From the NCBI GenBank assembly GCA_051814705.1, contig JBPWQW010000001.1:1116001-1180000 (forward strand): a DNA stretch of 64,000 bases. Reading direction: 5' to 3'. The notes below the pieces were generated by a model. That model ran no database searches. It was not told where the DNA came from and saw only the letters and a list, made by a program, of their open reading frames with translations. Shown in pieces: positions 35,972 to 43,863 of this stretch. The number at the start of each line of letters is the position of its first letter. Positions within the stretch are counted from its first letter, which is position 1. The DNA comes from Geojedonia sp051814705. Lineage in GTDB: Bacteria > Bacteroidota > Bacteroidia > Flavobacteriales > Flavobacteriaceae. A program made the position numbers and the translations under genes.

Positions 35972-36679
35972 TTATTTTAAATGGCCCAGTTCCGTTTGGG
36001 GTTCTACCTCATAAGGCTCTTTTTCGTATTCGAAAATTCTGGCAGGTAAAGTTCCCCTTAAGATAATAGAATTGTCTTTAACATCGAGCCAACTTCCTTC
36101 TCTTAGACCCAAAACGGGTTGTGTATTGAACTTATGAAATTCTTTGATTCGGGTGGCTCGGGTTTCACCCATATGCTTGCTTTTTGAGTCTGGATCCAAG
36201 TAATGTGGATTGATATTAAAGGGGACAAGACCAAGGGTTTTAAAACTTGGCGGGTACACGATGGGCATATCATTGGTTGTACCAATTGTAAGTCCGCAAA
36301 TATTACTGCCTGCACTTGTACCCAAATAAGGTGTTCCACTATTAACAACCTCTTTAATTACTTCAACAAGACGATTTTTATAAAGTTGATGGACCAGAAC
36401 AAACGTATTACCTCCGCCAATAAAAATGCCTTTGGCGGTTTTTACCGCTTCAATTGGGTCCTTAAAATTATGAATCCCTTTTACAGTTTTGTCGATGTTT
36501 GAAAAGGCTTTGGCCACAGTTGCAGTATAATCATCATGGCTAATACCCCCAGGTCTGGCATATGGAATGAAAAGAATTTCATTGGTGTTTTTAAAAAGTG
36601 TGCTTAAATCGTTGAGAAGGTATTCTAAATAGCTAGTACCATGAACTGTGGATGTACTGGCAATGACAAGGTGTTTCAT
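35972..36679 (-). CDS. pepE: Dipeptidase E (peptidase family S51)
   Basis: 235 residues. Hydrolyses dipeptides with an N-terminal aspartate. The nucleophilic serine is S122 in YLGTSAGSNICG, with the preceding FIGGGNTFVLVHQL region and H159 in INPHYLDPD, typical of PepE of Salmonella. The length is standard for the cytoplasmic enzyme. Its promoter is well formed (TTG at 36722, TAATTTTG at 36696) and is divergent from tatA. Confidence 0.93.
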   Translation of the reverse strand: MKHLVIASTSTVHGTSYLEYLLNDLSTLFKNTNEILFIPYARPGGISHDDYTATVAKAFSNIDKTVKGIHNFKDPIEAVKTAKGIFIGGGNTFVLVHQLYKNRLVEVIKEVVNSGTPYLGTSAGSNICGLTIGTTNDMPIVYPPSFKTLGLVPFNINPHYLDPDSKSKHMGETRATRIKEFHKFNTQPVLGLREGSWLDVKDNSIILRGTLPARIFEYEKEPYEVEPQTELGHLK

Positions 36680-36695
36680 TTTAATGTATTTGTTG

Positions 36696-36724
36696 CAAAA
36701 TTAGGTAAACGAGCGATTAAACAA
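36696..36724 (-). promoter_or_regulatory. Promoter of pepE (-33 TTG, -7 TAATTTTG)
   Basis: TAATTTTG at 36696-36703 and TTG at 36722-36724 on the minus strand, spacer 18 nt, match TTG-N17-23-TAnnTTTG. Confidence 0.65.
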
Positions 36725-36773
36725 AAGCTAAAATATTTAAAGCCCAATATCAAGATGTAATCCCACAACTTGT

Positions 36774-36781
36774 TATATTTG
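36774..36781 (+). promoter_or_regulatory. -7 element upstream of tatA
   Basis: TATATTTG fits TAnnTTTG and lies so close to GTG 36786 that the transcript may be leaderless. Confidence 0.5.
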
Positions 36782-36785
36782 TATT

Positions 36786-37073
36786 GTGATACAAGAAGCT
36801 TCGTTTTTATTTATAGGTACTACCGAAATCATGTTTATACTATTTATAGTCGTGATGGTGTTTGGTGCCGATAAGATTCCCGAAATTGCCCGCGGAATGG
36901 GCAAAGGTATGCGTATGCTTAAAGATGCTACAAATGACATCAAGACCGAAATCACAAAAAGCGTCGAAAAACAAGGCTTGAATTCAGATGTTACCAAAAA
37001 CATTACCGACGAAATCAAAAAAGTTAAAGAAGACTTAGAAGATTTTACGGGGTCTGTAAAGCGTAAACTTTAA
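36786..37073 (+). CDS. tatA: Twin-arginine translocase subunit TatA/E
   Basis: 95 residues from GTG 36786. The TatA core is complete: FLFIGTTEIMFILFIVVMVFG membrane helix, the FGADKIPEIARGMGKGM hinge, then an amphipathic and coiled charged helix. The GTG start gives the standard N-terminus before the helix; starting at the next ATG would cut it off. It forms the pore for folded proteins with TatC, which is not in this window. Confidence 0.93.
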   Translation: MIQEASFLFIGTTEIMFILFIVVMVFGADKIPEIARGMGKGMRMLKDATNDIKTEITKSVEKQGLNSDVTKNITDEIKKVKEDLEDFTGSVKRKL

Positions 37074-37117
37074 GCTTTTTCCTTCTAAATTTATCAACAC
37101 TTATAATCTGAAAGTAG

Positions 37118-37166
37118 AGTAGTTATGTCATTTTGAGACTTTGTAAATGCTGAAGCAATCTATTTT
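37118..37166. repeat. Degenerate intergenic repeat, GTCATTTTGAG...GAAGCAATCT
   Basis: GTCATTTTGAGACTTTG followed 18 nt on by GAAGCAATCT, the two ends of the same short element as at 27600 and 30796. No gene in this 156-nt gap between tatA and the O-methyltransferase. Confidence 0.45.
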
Positions 37167-37229
37167 TTGAGTCTTCATCATGAAATTGTCACCTATCCCA
37201 AGTATTCGAGATCGGGACTTAGAATGGGA

Positions 37230-37871
37230 TTATTTTTTTCTTGAAATCGACAAGCCATCTCTTATGGGCAAAATAACGGTTTCAATCCTGTCATCATTTT
37301 TTAAAAGTGAATTGTAAGCAATTACGGCTTTGGTATCGAAATCTTTTTTGTCTACTTTTTCTATTACTTTTCCGCTCCATAATACATTATCGGATAACAG
37401 AATACCACCAGAGTTTAACTTGTCGATAACGCAATTAAAATAGTTGGGATAATTTTCCTTATCGGCATCCATAAATACCAAATCAAAGGCCATGTCTAGT
37501 TTTGGGATTATCTCTAGTGCATCCCCTAAATGCTGATGGATTTGCTTCCCATATTCCGATTTGTCAAAATATTTCCGTTGAAAGTCGTACAATTCTTCAT
37601 TAATATCAATAGTATGAAGTTCTCCACCGAGCTGCATACCTTCTGCCAAACACAATGCCGAATAGCCAGTGTATGTGCCAATTTCAAGAATGTTTTTTGG
37701 GTTCACTAATTTGGAAATCATACTTAACACTCGTCCTTGGTAATGCCCACTCAACATTCTGGGTTGCAGTATTTTTTGATGAGTTTCACGAAAGAGTTGT
37801 TTTAACAATTGGGGCTCATCTTCAGAATGTCTTACTACATATTCATCTATAGCTTCAGGAATAAAATGCAT
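37230..37871 (-). CDS. Class I O-methyltransferase (caffeoyl-CoA type)
   Basis: 213 residues. The SAM/metal-dependent OMT family is indicated by LEIGTYTGYSALCLAEGM, ELHTIDINEELYDFQRKYF, FDLVFMDADKENYPNYFN and DNVLWSGKV, the Mg2+-binding aspartate pattern (MDADKE and DN). It begins 8 nt after the ACMSD stop as the last gene of the kynurenine unit. Catechol-type substrates are typical, so an aromatic tryptophan intermediate is an attractive but unproven substrate. Confidence 0.88.
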   Translation of the reverse strand: MHFIPEAIDEYVVRHSEDEPQLLKQLFRETHQKILQPRMLSGHYQGRVLSMISKLVNPKNILEIGTYTGYSALCLAEGMQLGGELHTIDINEELYDFQRKYFDKSEYGKQIHQHLGDALEIIPKLDMAFDLVFMDADKENYPNYFNCVIDKLNSGGILLSDNVLWSGKVIEKVDKKDFDTKAVIAYNSLLKNDDRIETVILPIRDGLSISRKK

Positions 37872-37879
37872 GGTTTTAG

Positions 37880-38965
37880 TTAGCTTAAAATTCGATTAAC
37901 CAACTTTTGTTTTGCTAGATCGTCATCACCGCATAACCATTGCAGCACATTATCTTGCCAAATGGCATCCCGTTCGGATTCTGTAATAATGTCCCGTTCC
38001 ATGGCCAAATCCAAAATCTTACCAGGATACGACGATTGTTGAGCGCTTTCCATTTCACCTAGAGGATAGGGATCATCCAATCCCATAATTACTTGTTTAT
38101 AAGTCTGATTTTTAATCAGCAACTGTAAGGAGCCCGTATCGTGTACAAGCGTATCGAAGAAAATATTTTTATGTCCAACCGCCATTCTCGGATGGCTTTT
38201 TCCTTCAAATAAATCGGGTCTGCCATCAAAACCCTGAATACGTCTTCCCAAATTGATTTGCGCCAATTGTCCGCCGTGTGCAAAACAGGTGCGCATATTT
38301 GGGAATTTGTCTTGATAGCCGTTTAAGGTCAAAAAATGATAAGCATCTGCGCATTGTGCCAGCATCCAAATAAGATGAAAACGCCATGATGTATTTTGCA
38401 ATTTTATAAATTTTTCACCATCATAAGGGTGGATTTCAACCGCGAGATTGTATTTACTGGCCAATTCAAAAATAGGCTCATTTTCTTCATCAAAAATACT
38501 ACGCCACGTGCCAATAGTATCCATATAATGAGTTGGTAAGCACAATAATTGCAATCCCAAGACTTCAACACAACGTTCTATTTCCCAACATGCACCTCGC
38601 ACAAAGCCCGGATGGACCACAAAGCCGCATGTAAATTTACTGGGATGTTCATGTTGAATTTTTGCATTAAAATCATTTTGAAAACGCAGTGCCTGTTTCA
38701 TCTCTTCTAAACGAAGACCATTGCCATATAATTGGGACAAGTTCAGGACTACAGCATGATCAATTTTAAACCGTTCCATCCATTCCAATTTCTCAGATAA
38801 GAAAAAACTGGAATGCGTTACAGGTCGGCTCCAATCTTTTTGAAGCATGAATTTTCGATCCTTATCCACCCAAAAAATACCTTTATCCTTCATGAATTGA
38901 GGGATTTCTTCTGGGTAGGGAAGCAAGTGCGAATGACCGTTTATTCTTAATTTATCTTTCTGCAT
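37880..38965 (-). CDS. 2-amino-3-carboxymuconate-6-semialdehyde decarboxylase (ACMSD)
   Basis: 361 residues, amidohydrolase superfamily TIM barrel. Removes the 3-carboxyl from ACMS, diverting it from quinolinate. The zinc ligands of ACMSD are at H11 and H13 (INGHSHLLP), H179 (VEIHPYDGE) and D297 (MGLDDPYPLGE), with catalytic H230 in CFAHGGQLAQ. The sequence MGLDDPYPLGE is the ACMSD version of the D-motif. It is flanked by HAAO and the other pathway genes, making the call firm. Confidence 0.9.
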   Translation of the reverse strand: MQKDKLRINGHSHLLPYPEEIPQFMKDKGIFWVDKDRKFMLQKDWSRPVTHSSFFLSEKLEWMERFKIDHAVVLNLSQLYGNGLRLEEMKQALRFQNDFNAKIQHEHPSKFTCGFVVHPGFVRGACWEIERCVEVLGLQLLCLPTHYMDTIGTWRSIFDEENEPIFELASKYNLAVEIHPYDGEKFIKLQNTSWRFHLIWMLAQCADAYHFLTLNGYQDKFPNMRTCFAHGGQLAQINLGRRIQGFDGRPDLFEGKSHPRMAVGHKNIFFDTLVHDTGSLQLLIKNQTYKQVIMGLDDPYPLGEMESAQQSSYPGKILDLAMERDIITESERDAIWQDNVLQWLCGDDDLAKQKLVNRILS

Positions 38966-39016
38966 TTAATAGTTTCAATGCTTCGCATTAATTTTTTAAA
39001 TTATTTTCACTAATCA

Positions 39017-39553
39017 CTAACCTTCTATCTGAACCTTTTTGGGAGGTTGCATGACAGCGCCACAATTTGGGCAGGAACGCTTGTTTTCGTCTTTATAATA
39101 ATGATCGAAAATAATGGGCATATCGGTTTCAATGTTTTTAACTGAAAAATCCTCTTCGTATAATTTTGTGGTACAGTTTTCACAAAACCAAAGTAAGGCA
39201 TCCTTCATGCCCTCAGGGCGTTTATATTCAATAACCAATCCTACAGTATTAGCAGCTCGTTGAGGTGAATGTGGCACTTTTGGGGGCAATAAATAAATGT
39301 CGCCTTCCTTAATATGAACATCTTTAGGCGTGCCATTATCGATAATTTTTAATACGATATCACCTTCAATTTGATAGAAAAATTCTGGTGTCTCATTATA
39401 ATGATAATCCTTTCGGCTATTAGGGCCACCTACGACCATGACGATAAAATCGCCATCTTTCCAAACCACTTTATTGCCAACAGGCGGTTTTAAAAGGTGT
39501 CTGTTCTCTTCAATCCAAGCTTTAAAATTTAAGGGTGAAACTAGATTACTCAT
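39017..39553 (-). CDS. 3-hydroxyanthranilate 3,4-dioxygenase
   Basis: 178 residues, cupin fold. Opens the ring of 3-hydroxyanthranilate to give ACMS. The iron ligands H51, E57 and H95 (KDYHYNETPEFFYQIEG, PPKVPHSPQRA) and the C-terminal rubredoxin-like site C124, C127, C161, C164 (CENC, CPNC) agree exactly with the bacterial enzyme family. Also called NbaC or HAAO. ACMSD starts 51 nt downstream. The 142 nt before it carries a hairpin near 39587-39609, perhaps for transcript processing. Confidence 0.95.
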   Translation of the reverse strand: MSNLVSPLNFKAWIEENRHLLKPPVGNKVVWKDGDFIVMVVGGPNSRKDYHYNETPEFFYQIEGDIVLKIIDNGTPKDVHIKEGDIYLLPPKVPHSPQRAANTVGLVIEYKRPEGMKDALLWFCENCTTKLYEEDFSVKNIETDMPIIFDHYYKDENKRSCPNCGAVMQPPKKVQIEG

Positions 39554-39664
39554 AATAAGTCCCTATTAATCTCCCCTAAGGGAAGAAACTCAAATCGGGT
39601 TTTTGAGTTGTTGTTAAACGTCAATATAAAATTGAACCTAAAGATACTACAATTTAGGTAATGT

Positions 39665-39694
39665 CCCTTCACTTTGTAATAGGTTGGGGATGGG
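39665..39694 (+). repeat. Short repeat at the 3' end of the SDR gene
   Basis: CCCTTCACTTTG followed by AGGTTGGGGATGGG. The same pattern lies in the opposite orientation at 40476-40507, so the SDR gene is flanked by inverted copies. Confidence 0.5.
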
Positions 39695-39695
39695 T

Positions 39696-40478
39696 TTATA
39701 AAGATTTTGTTCGGCCTCCATCTACAGGAAGATTAATTCCGTTAATGTAACCAGCAGCCTCACTTGCTAAAAATACGATTGCATTTGCAGTTTCTTCAGG
39801 TTTCGCAAAACGTTTGGCTGGGGTATAAGTCTTCATGATTTCAGCCATTTTATCAAAACTTGTCCCTTCTTTTTTAGCTTTGACAGTGATAATTTCATTT
39901 AAGCGTTCTGTTTCTGTAAATCCGGGAAGTACATTGTTTACAGTAATACCAAAAGCACCGACTTCTATGGATAAAGTTTTGCCCCAATTTCCTACGGCGT
40001 TCCTTATGGTATTACTGACGCCCAACCCCGGGATAGGTTCTTTTACCGACGTTGAAATTACGTTTATAATTCTCCCATAGCCTTCCTTTTTCATAAAGGG
40101 AACAACTGCTTGAGCCAGCACATGATTGCATTTTAAATGCTGAGTAAAGGTGTTTTCAAACTGCTCCAGGGTTGCCGTTAAAATATCTCCGCTTCTTGGG
40201 CCTCCTGTATTGTTTAATAGAATATGAAATCCGTGATGTTTTAATATGAAATCCGTAATCTTCTCTTTTAATTCTAGGGGGTTTGAAAAATCAGCTACTA
40301 TATAATTGTGTTTTCCACCTGAAGCCAATTTGGTAAGTGTTTCTTTTAGCTTGTCTTCATTTCGCGCTACCAAAGTGACATTAACCCCTTCCTGTGAGAG
40401 GGCGATGGCCGTTGCCTTTCCGATTCCTGCGGTGCTTCCGCAAACTAAAGCGTTTTTGTTGTTTAAGTTTAAGTTCAT
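39696..40478 (-). CDS. Short-chain dehydrogenase/reductase in the kynurenine unit
   Basis: 260 residues from ATG 40478; an ATG at 40484 would add two residues. Classical SDR: cofactor loop CGSTAGIGKATAIAL near the N-terminus, NNTGG (the NNAG motif) and catalytic residues in VISTSVKEP, then N-terminal-to-Tyr region. The usual YxxxK tyrosine is not in its typical place: after the catalytic serine the sequence reads GLGVSNTIRNAVGNWGKTL, so the position normally held by Tyr is a different residue. The role in tryptophan breakdown is unknown. Confidence 0.82.
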   Translation of the reverse strand: MNLNLNNKNALVCGSTAGIGKATAIALSQEGVNVTLVARNEDKLKETLTKLASGGKHNYIVADFSNPLELKEKITDFILKHHGFHILLNNTGGPRSGDILTATLEQFENTFTQHLKCNHVLAQAVVPFMKKEGYGRIINVISTSVKEPIPGLGVSNTIRNAVGNWGKTLSIEVGAFGITVNNVLPGFTETERLNEIITVKAKKEGTSFDKMAEIMKTYTPAKRFAKPEETANAIVFLASEAAGYINGINLPVDGGRTKSL

Positions 40479-40507
40479 TCCCATCCCAACCTTCCCAAAG
40501 GGAAGGA
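40476..40507 (-). repeat. Short inverted copy of the repeat at 39665
   Basis: On the minus strand it reads CCTTCCCTTTGGGAAGG followed by TTGGGATGGG, overlapping the first codons of the SDR gene. It contains its own small palindrome CCTTCCCTTTGGGAAGG. Confidence 0.5.
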
Positions 40508-40580
40508 ATTTTGTTTTAGTTAGTAATTTTATTTTCAGTTTCCATCAAGTTTCTTTCCATTGGGAAGACGAAAGATGGAA

Positions 40581-42020
40581 TTAATATTTTATACACACAT
40601 TTTTTGTTTCCGTAAAGAAACGCAAGGCTTCAAAACCGCCTTCACGACCAATGCCAGAAGCTTTAACGCCACCAAAAGGGGTTCGTAAATCGCGCATCAT
40701 CCAGGTGTTGACCCAAACAATACCAGATTGTAACTGATTGCTCATTCGCATGGTACGTTGTAAATTGTTTGTCCAAAGCGTTGCAGATAAGCCATACTTC
40801 ACTTTGTTTGCCATTTGAAGCACCTCGGCTTCAGTATCAAAAGGCATAATCGTTACCACTGGTCCAAATATCTCTTCTTGATTCACTCTGCATTCATCGG
40901 TTGGAACTTCAATAATTGTTGGCTCTAAATAATATCCATTTTCAAAGCCTTTTAAAATGACCTTATTTCCTCCACATAAAATTTTGCCCTTTTCATTTTT
41001 GGCGATTTCAATATAATTGATCACCTTTTCCAGATGGGATTTTGAAACTAATGCTCCAATATTGGTTGCCTCATGTGATGGATGTCCCACCTTGAGTTTT
41101 TTTACTTTTTGAACAAAATCGGTTTTAAATTGATTATAAATTCCTCTTTCTACAAAAATACGACTACCACATAAACAAATTTGCCCTTGGTTTGAGAACG
41201 AAGAACGCACTGTGGTTTCTAGCATGTCGATGTAATCGCAATCTGCAAAAATGATATTGGGGTTTTTGCCGCCTAATTCCAAAGATAATTTTTTGAACAT
41301 AGGAGCAGCAGTTTTCGCAATATGGGCACCCGTTGCCGTACCTCCTGTAAATGAAATAGCTTTAATATCAGGATGTCCAATAATGGCTTGACCTGTGGTG
41401 GTTCCTAATCCGTGAACAATATTCAATACACCTTTTGGCAAACCTGCTTCTGTGCAAATATCTCCCAGCATATAAGCAGTCATGGGGGTCACTTCACTGG
41501 GTTTGGCAACCACACAATTTCCTGCTGCAATAGCCGGAGCAATTTTCCAAGTAAAGAGATAGAGTGGCAGGTTCCAAGGCGAAATGCAGCCTACAACACC
41601 AATAGGTTGCCGTAAGGTGTAATTAATGGCCTTTTGACCCACACTTTCATGACTTTCGCTGGCAAATTGGGTGATGGCATTTCCAAAAAAACGGAAATTG
41701 CTTGCTGCTCGTGGGATATCAATTTCTTTCGCTAGGCTTATGGGTTTGCCGTTGTCCTTACTTTCGGCCTCAGCAAAGCGTTGCAAGTTAGTTTCCAGTA
41801 ATTCTGAGATCTTTATAAGGATTCTACTGCGCTCCTCTAAAGTAGTTTGAGACCAATTTGGAAAGGCTAATTTTGCAGCGTTATAGGCATTTTCTACATC
41901 TTCTTTTGAGGAATTTGGTATTTGCCCATATATCTCGCCATTAGCTGGATTATAATTATCAATCCACCCGCCTTTGACTGGAGGCCTATATTGACCGTTG
42001 ATGTAGTTTTGGATGTTCAT
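40581..42020 (-). CDS. Aldehyde dehydrogenase, probable 2-aminomuconate-6-semialdehyde dehydrogenase
   Basis: 479 residues, ALDH superfamily. Nucleophile C282 in SFSNQGQICLCGSR, general base E248 in LSLELGGKNPN, NAD binding FTGGTATGAHI. The double cysteine GQICLCG and the N-terminal NYINGQYRPPVKGGWID resemble the 2-hydroxymuconate/2-aminomuconate semialdehyde dehydrogenases. The pathway context (after ACMSD) makes 2-aminomuconate semialdehyde the likely substrate. Its ATG overlaps the TGA of the GT-C-like gene by 3 nt (ATGA). Confidence 0.88.
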   Translation of the reverse strand: MNIQNYINGQYRPPVKGGWIDNYNPANGEIYGQIPNSSKEDVENAYNAAKLAFPNWSQTTLEERSRILIKISELLETNLQRFAEAESKDNGKPISLAKEIDIPRAASNFRFFGNAITQFASESHESVGQKAINYTLRQPIGVVGCISPWNLPLYLFTWKIAPAIAAGNCVVAKPSEVTPMTAYMLGDICTEAGLPKGVLNIVHGLGTTTGQAIIGHPDIKAISFTGGTATGAHIAKTAAPMFKKLSLELGGKNPNIIFADCDYIDMLETTVRSSFSNQGQICLCGSRIFVERGIYNQFKTDFVQKVKKLKVGHPSHEATNIGALVSKSHLEKVINYIEIAKNEKGKILCGGNKVILKGFENGYYLEPTIIEVPTDECRVNQEEIFGPVVTIMPFDTEAEVLQMANKVKYGLSATLWTNNLQRTMRMSNQLQSGIVWVNTWMMRDLRTPFGGVKASGIGREGGFEALRFFTETKNVCIKY

Positions 42021-43426
42021 TTTCTTTTATATAATCTCGTATAAATTCTATTTTTTTTAAACTCTTTAATTAAAACCCATTTTTCAGGAGATTTTAAAGC
42101 ATTAATAACTTCATCACTCACATTAAAGGCATTGGAGAATAAAATATATTTATCTGTTCTTAAGTTACAAGTTTTAAATCTTTTTTTTTGAAGGTTTAAA
42201 TCGATATAATCTAAAGTGTTTGTATTTGGGAAAAAAGAGCCGATTTTTGTTATATTATAATGATTTGAATTTAAATAAATAAGCATATTTTTTCTTGTAT
42301 TTAAATAATTCCAATGTAATGTAGTTGAATCCCAACCTTGGCTTATTTTAGGTGGATATAACCAAAAATGACCACTTATTAACGTTATAAATGCCAAAGG
42401 CAACAACGATTTTAATTTTTTATCGTAATTAAATATCCAATAAATGGTTAGTATTATGACTGGAATAATTATTGGGATTAAATACCGATGCCCGAAAGGA
42501 TTTCTATAGATTACTATGATTGGAAAAAAAACTATAAACTGAGATAATATTATAAAAAGCAAAGTTTTAATATTATTATCTGAATTTATTTTTCCTTTGA
42601 TTAATTTTAGTATTAAAACTACAAATAGTAAAAAAACAAGAACTCTGCCAAAATCAATTAAGCGCCAAATAAATACACCTATATTAATTATAATTTCTTT
42701 TAATGAAGCTAATTCTGAAGATGATTTCCAAGCGTTAGAAACTGTATTGTGAATAATCCAATTTTTTTCAAGATAAAATGCTGAAAGAAATAAAACTATA
42801 CTAACTAATCCAATAGTATAAGGTAAAAATGCTTTTATGGTTATTTTTTTATGATTAAAAAAAAGATATAAAAAATGAAAAATTATAATTCCACCCCCGC
42901 AAATAGTGCCTCTTAAACTAACTAAAACTAGACAAGTAAATGCCAAACTAAGTAATACTTTTCTATTATTTAAAATGGAATTAAGGCACAATAAATAGAA
43001 AAACAACTGAAAAACCTCAAAGGTTATTAAAGACATTTGAGAAAGAATCGTTGTGTCAAATAAAACAAATGCTAAAATTATTAATCGTAAGTTATTTTTA
43101 ATTTGGAGGTTTTTAATAAATATGTTTAATTGAAATAAGAAACCAAATAGAAAGGGGAACATTCCTAAATGACTAACCAAAAGTGATTTTCCGAAAATTT
43201 TCCATAATGACGCAAAATACATGCCTACAAAAGTAGGATGACCTGTGGCAATTTCGTCAGGCAAGAAAAATGAATTAAAATTGTTCTCATAATACCAATG
43301 AGCTGGAATAGAAATTTGGACAATATTATCCCAATAAAATGGATTGTCTATACTAATAATTACTAAAACAAGCGTAAATAGAAACAGCAAAATTTCTATT
43401 TCTCTATTTCTTAAAAATTTAACCAT
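42017..43426 (-). CDS. Polytopic membrane protein, GT-C glycosyltransferase-like
   Basis: 469 residues with around ten membrane helices. The first loop reads IDNPFYWDNIVQISIPAHWYYEN, a pattern like the acidic catalytic loop of the GT-C/PMT-ArnT group, and a C-terminal soluble domain follows. No sugar donor can be assigned. It is noticeably more AT-rich than its neighbours and has no place in tryptophan chemistry, yet it is embedded between the RidA and ALDH genes and coupled to ALDH by an ATGA overlap. Probably an acquired gene that settled in the operon. Confidence 0.7.
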   Translation of the reverse strand: MVKFLRNREIEILLFLFTLVLVIISIDNPFYWDNIVQISIPAHWYYENNFNSFFLPDEIATGHPTFVGMYFASLWKIFGKSLLVSHLGMFPFLFGFLFQLNIFIKNLQIKNNLRLIILAFVLFDTTILSQMSLITFEVFQLFFYLLCLNSILNNRKVLLSLAFTCLVLVSLRGTICGGGIIIFHFLYLFFNHKKITIKAFLPYTIGLVSIVLFLSAFYLEKNWIIHNTVSNAWKSSSELASLKEIIINIGVFIWRLIDFGRVLVFLLFVVLILKLIKGKINSDNNIKTLLFIILSQFIVFFPIIVIYRNPFGHRYLIPIIIPVIILTIYWIFNYDKKLKSLLPLAFITLISGHFWLYPPKISQGWDSTTLHWNYLNTRKNMLIYLNSNHYNITKIGSFFPNTNTLDYIDLNLQKKRFKTCNLRTDKYILFSNAFNVSDEVINALKSPEKWVLIKEFKKNRIYTRLYKRK

Positions 43427-43456
43427 AAATCTTTTTTTGCTGAGATTTTAAAAGAC

Positions 43457-43858
43457 TTATTTTATATAAGCCATCACCTTAATTTCCACCACCAAATCGG
43501 GATGTGGTAATTGGTGTACGGCGACTGTGGTGCGAGTTGGCCCTGTTTCTTTATCAAAAAATTCGGCATAGGCTTTATTGTAGCCTGCAAAATCGTTCAT
43601 GTTCACTAAAAAGGAAGTGACATCTACAACATCTTTTAACGAGGCCCCTTCTTTGGCCAAATTCTTTTCAATATTCAATAAAACTTCTCGAGTCTGGACT
43701 TCAATATTCAAACGTTTGGTGCCCATGTTATCAATGATGTCAACACCGGCAATGGTGTTATCTGCCCGACGAGAACTAGTTCCTGAAACAAATATAAAAT
43801 TGCCTACACGTTTGGTATGTGGATAGGCGCCTCTTGGGGTTACTGTTTTTTCACTCAT
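43457..43858 (-). CDS. RidA-family deaminase, probable 2-aminomuconate deaminase
   Basis: 133 residues, YjgF/YER057c/UK114 fold. Segments RVGNFIFVSGTSSRRADNTI, LNIEVQTREVLLNIEKNL, DVVDVTSFLVNMNDFAGYNK and GPTRTTVAVHQLPHPDLVVEIK contain the family arginine and glutamate that bind the imine. In bacterial 2-aminomuconate pathways a RidA-type protein (AmnD/NbaF) hydrolyses 2-aminomuconate to 4-oxalocrotonate. Between kmo and the GT-C-like gene in the unit. Confidence 0.86.
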   Translation of the reverse strand: MSEKTVTPRGAYPHTKRVGNFIFVSGTSSRRADNTIAGVDIIDNMGTKRLNIEVQTREVLLNIEKNLAKEGASLKDVVDVTSFLVNMNDFAGYNKAYAEFFDKETGPTRTTVAVHQLPHPDLVVEIKVMAYIK

Positions 43859-43863
43859 ATTTT

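Noticed and set aside
39587..39609. Hairpin AACTCAAA ... TTTGAGTT inside the kynurenine unit as a terminator
   Set aside because: No T-run on the minus strand after the stem, so it may be a processing site or chance; not called as terminator.
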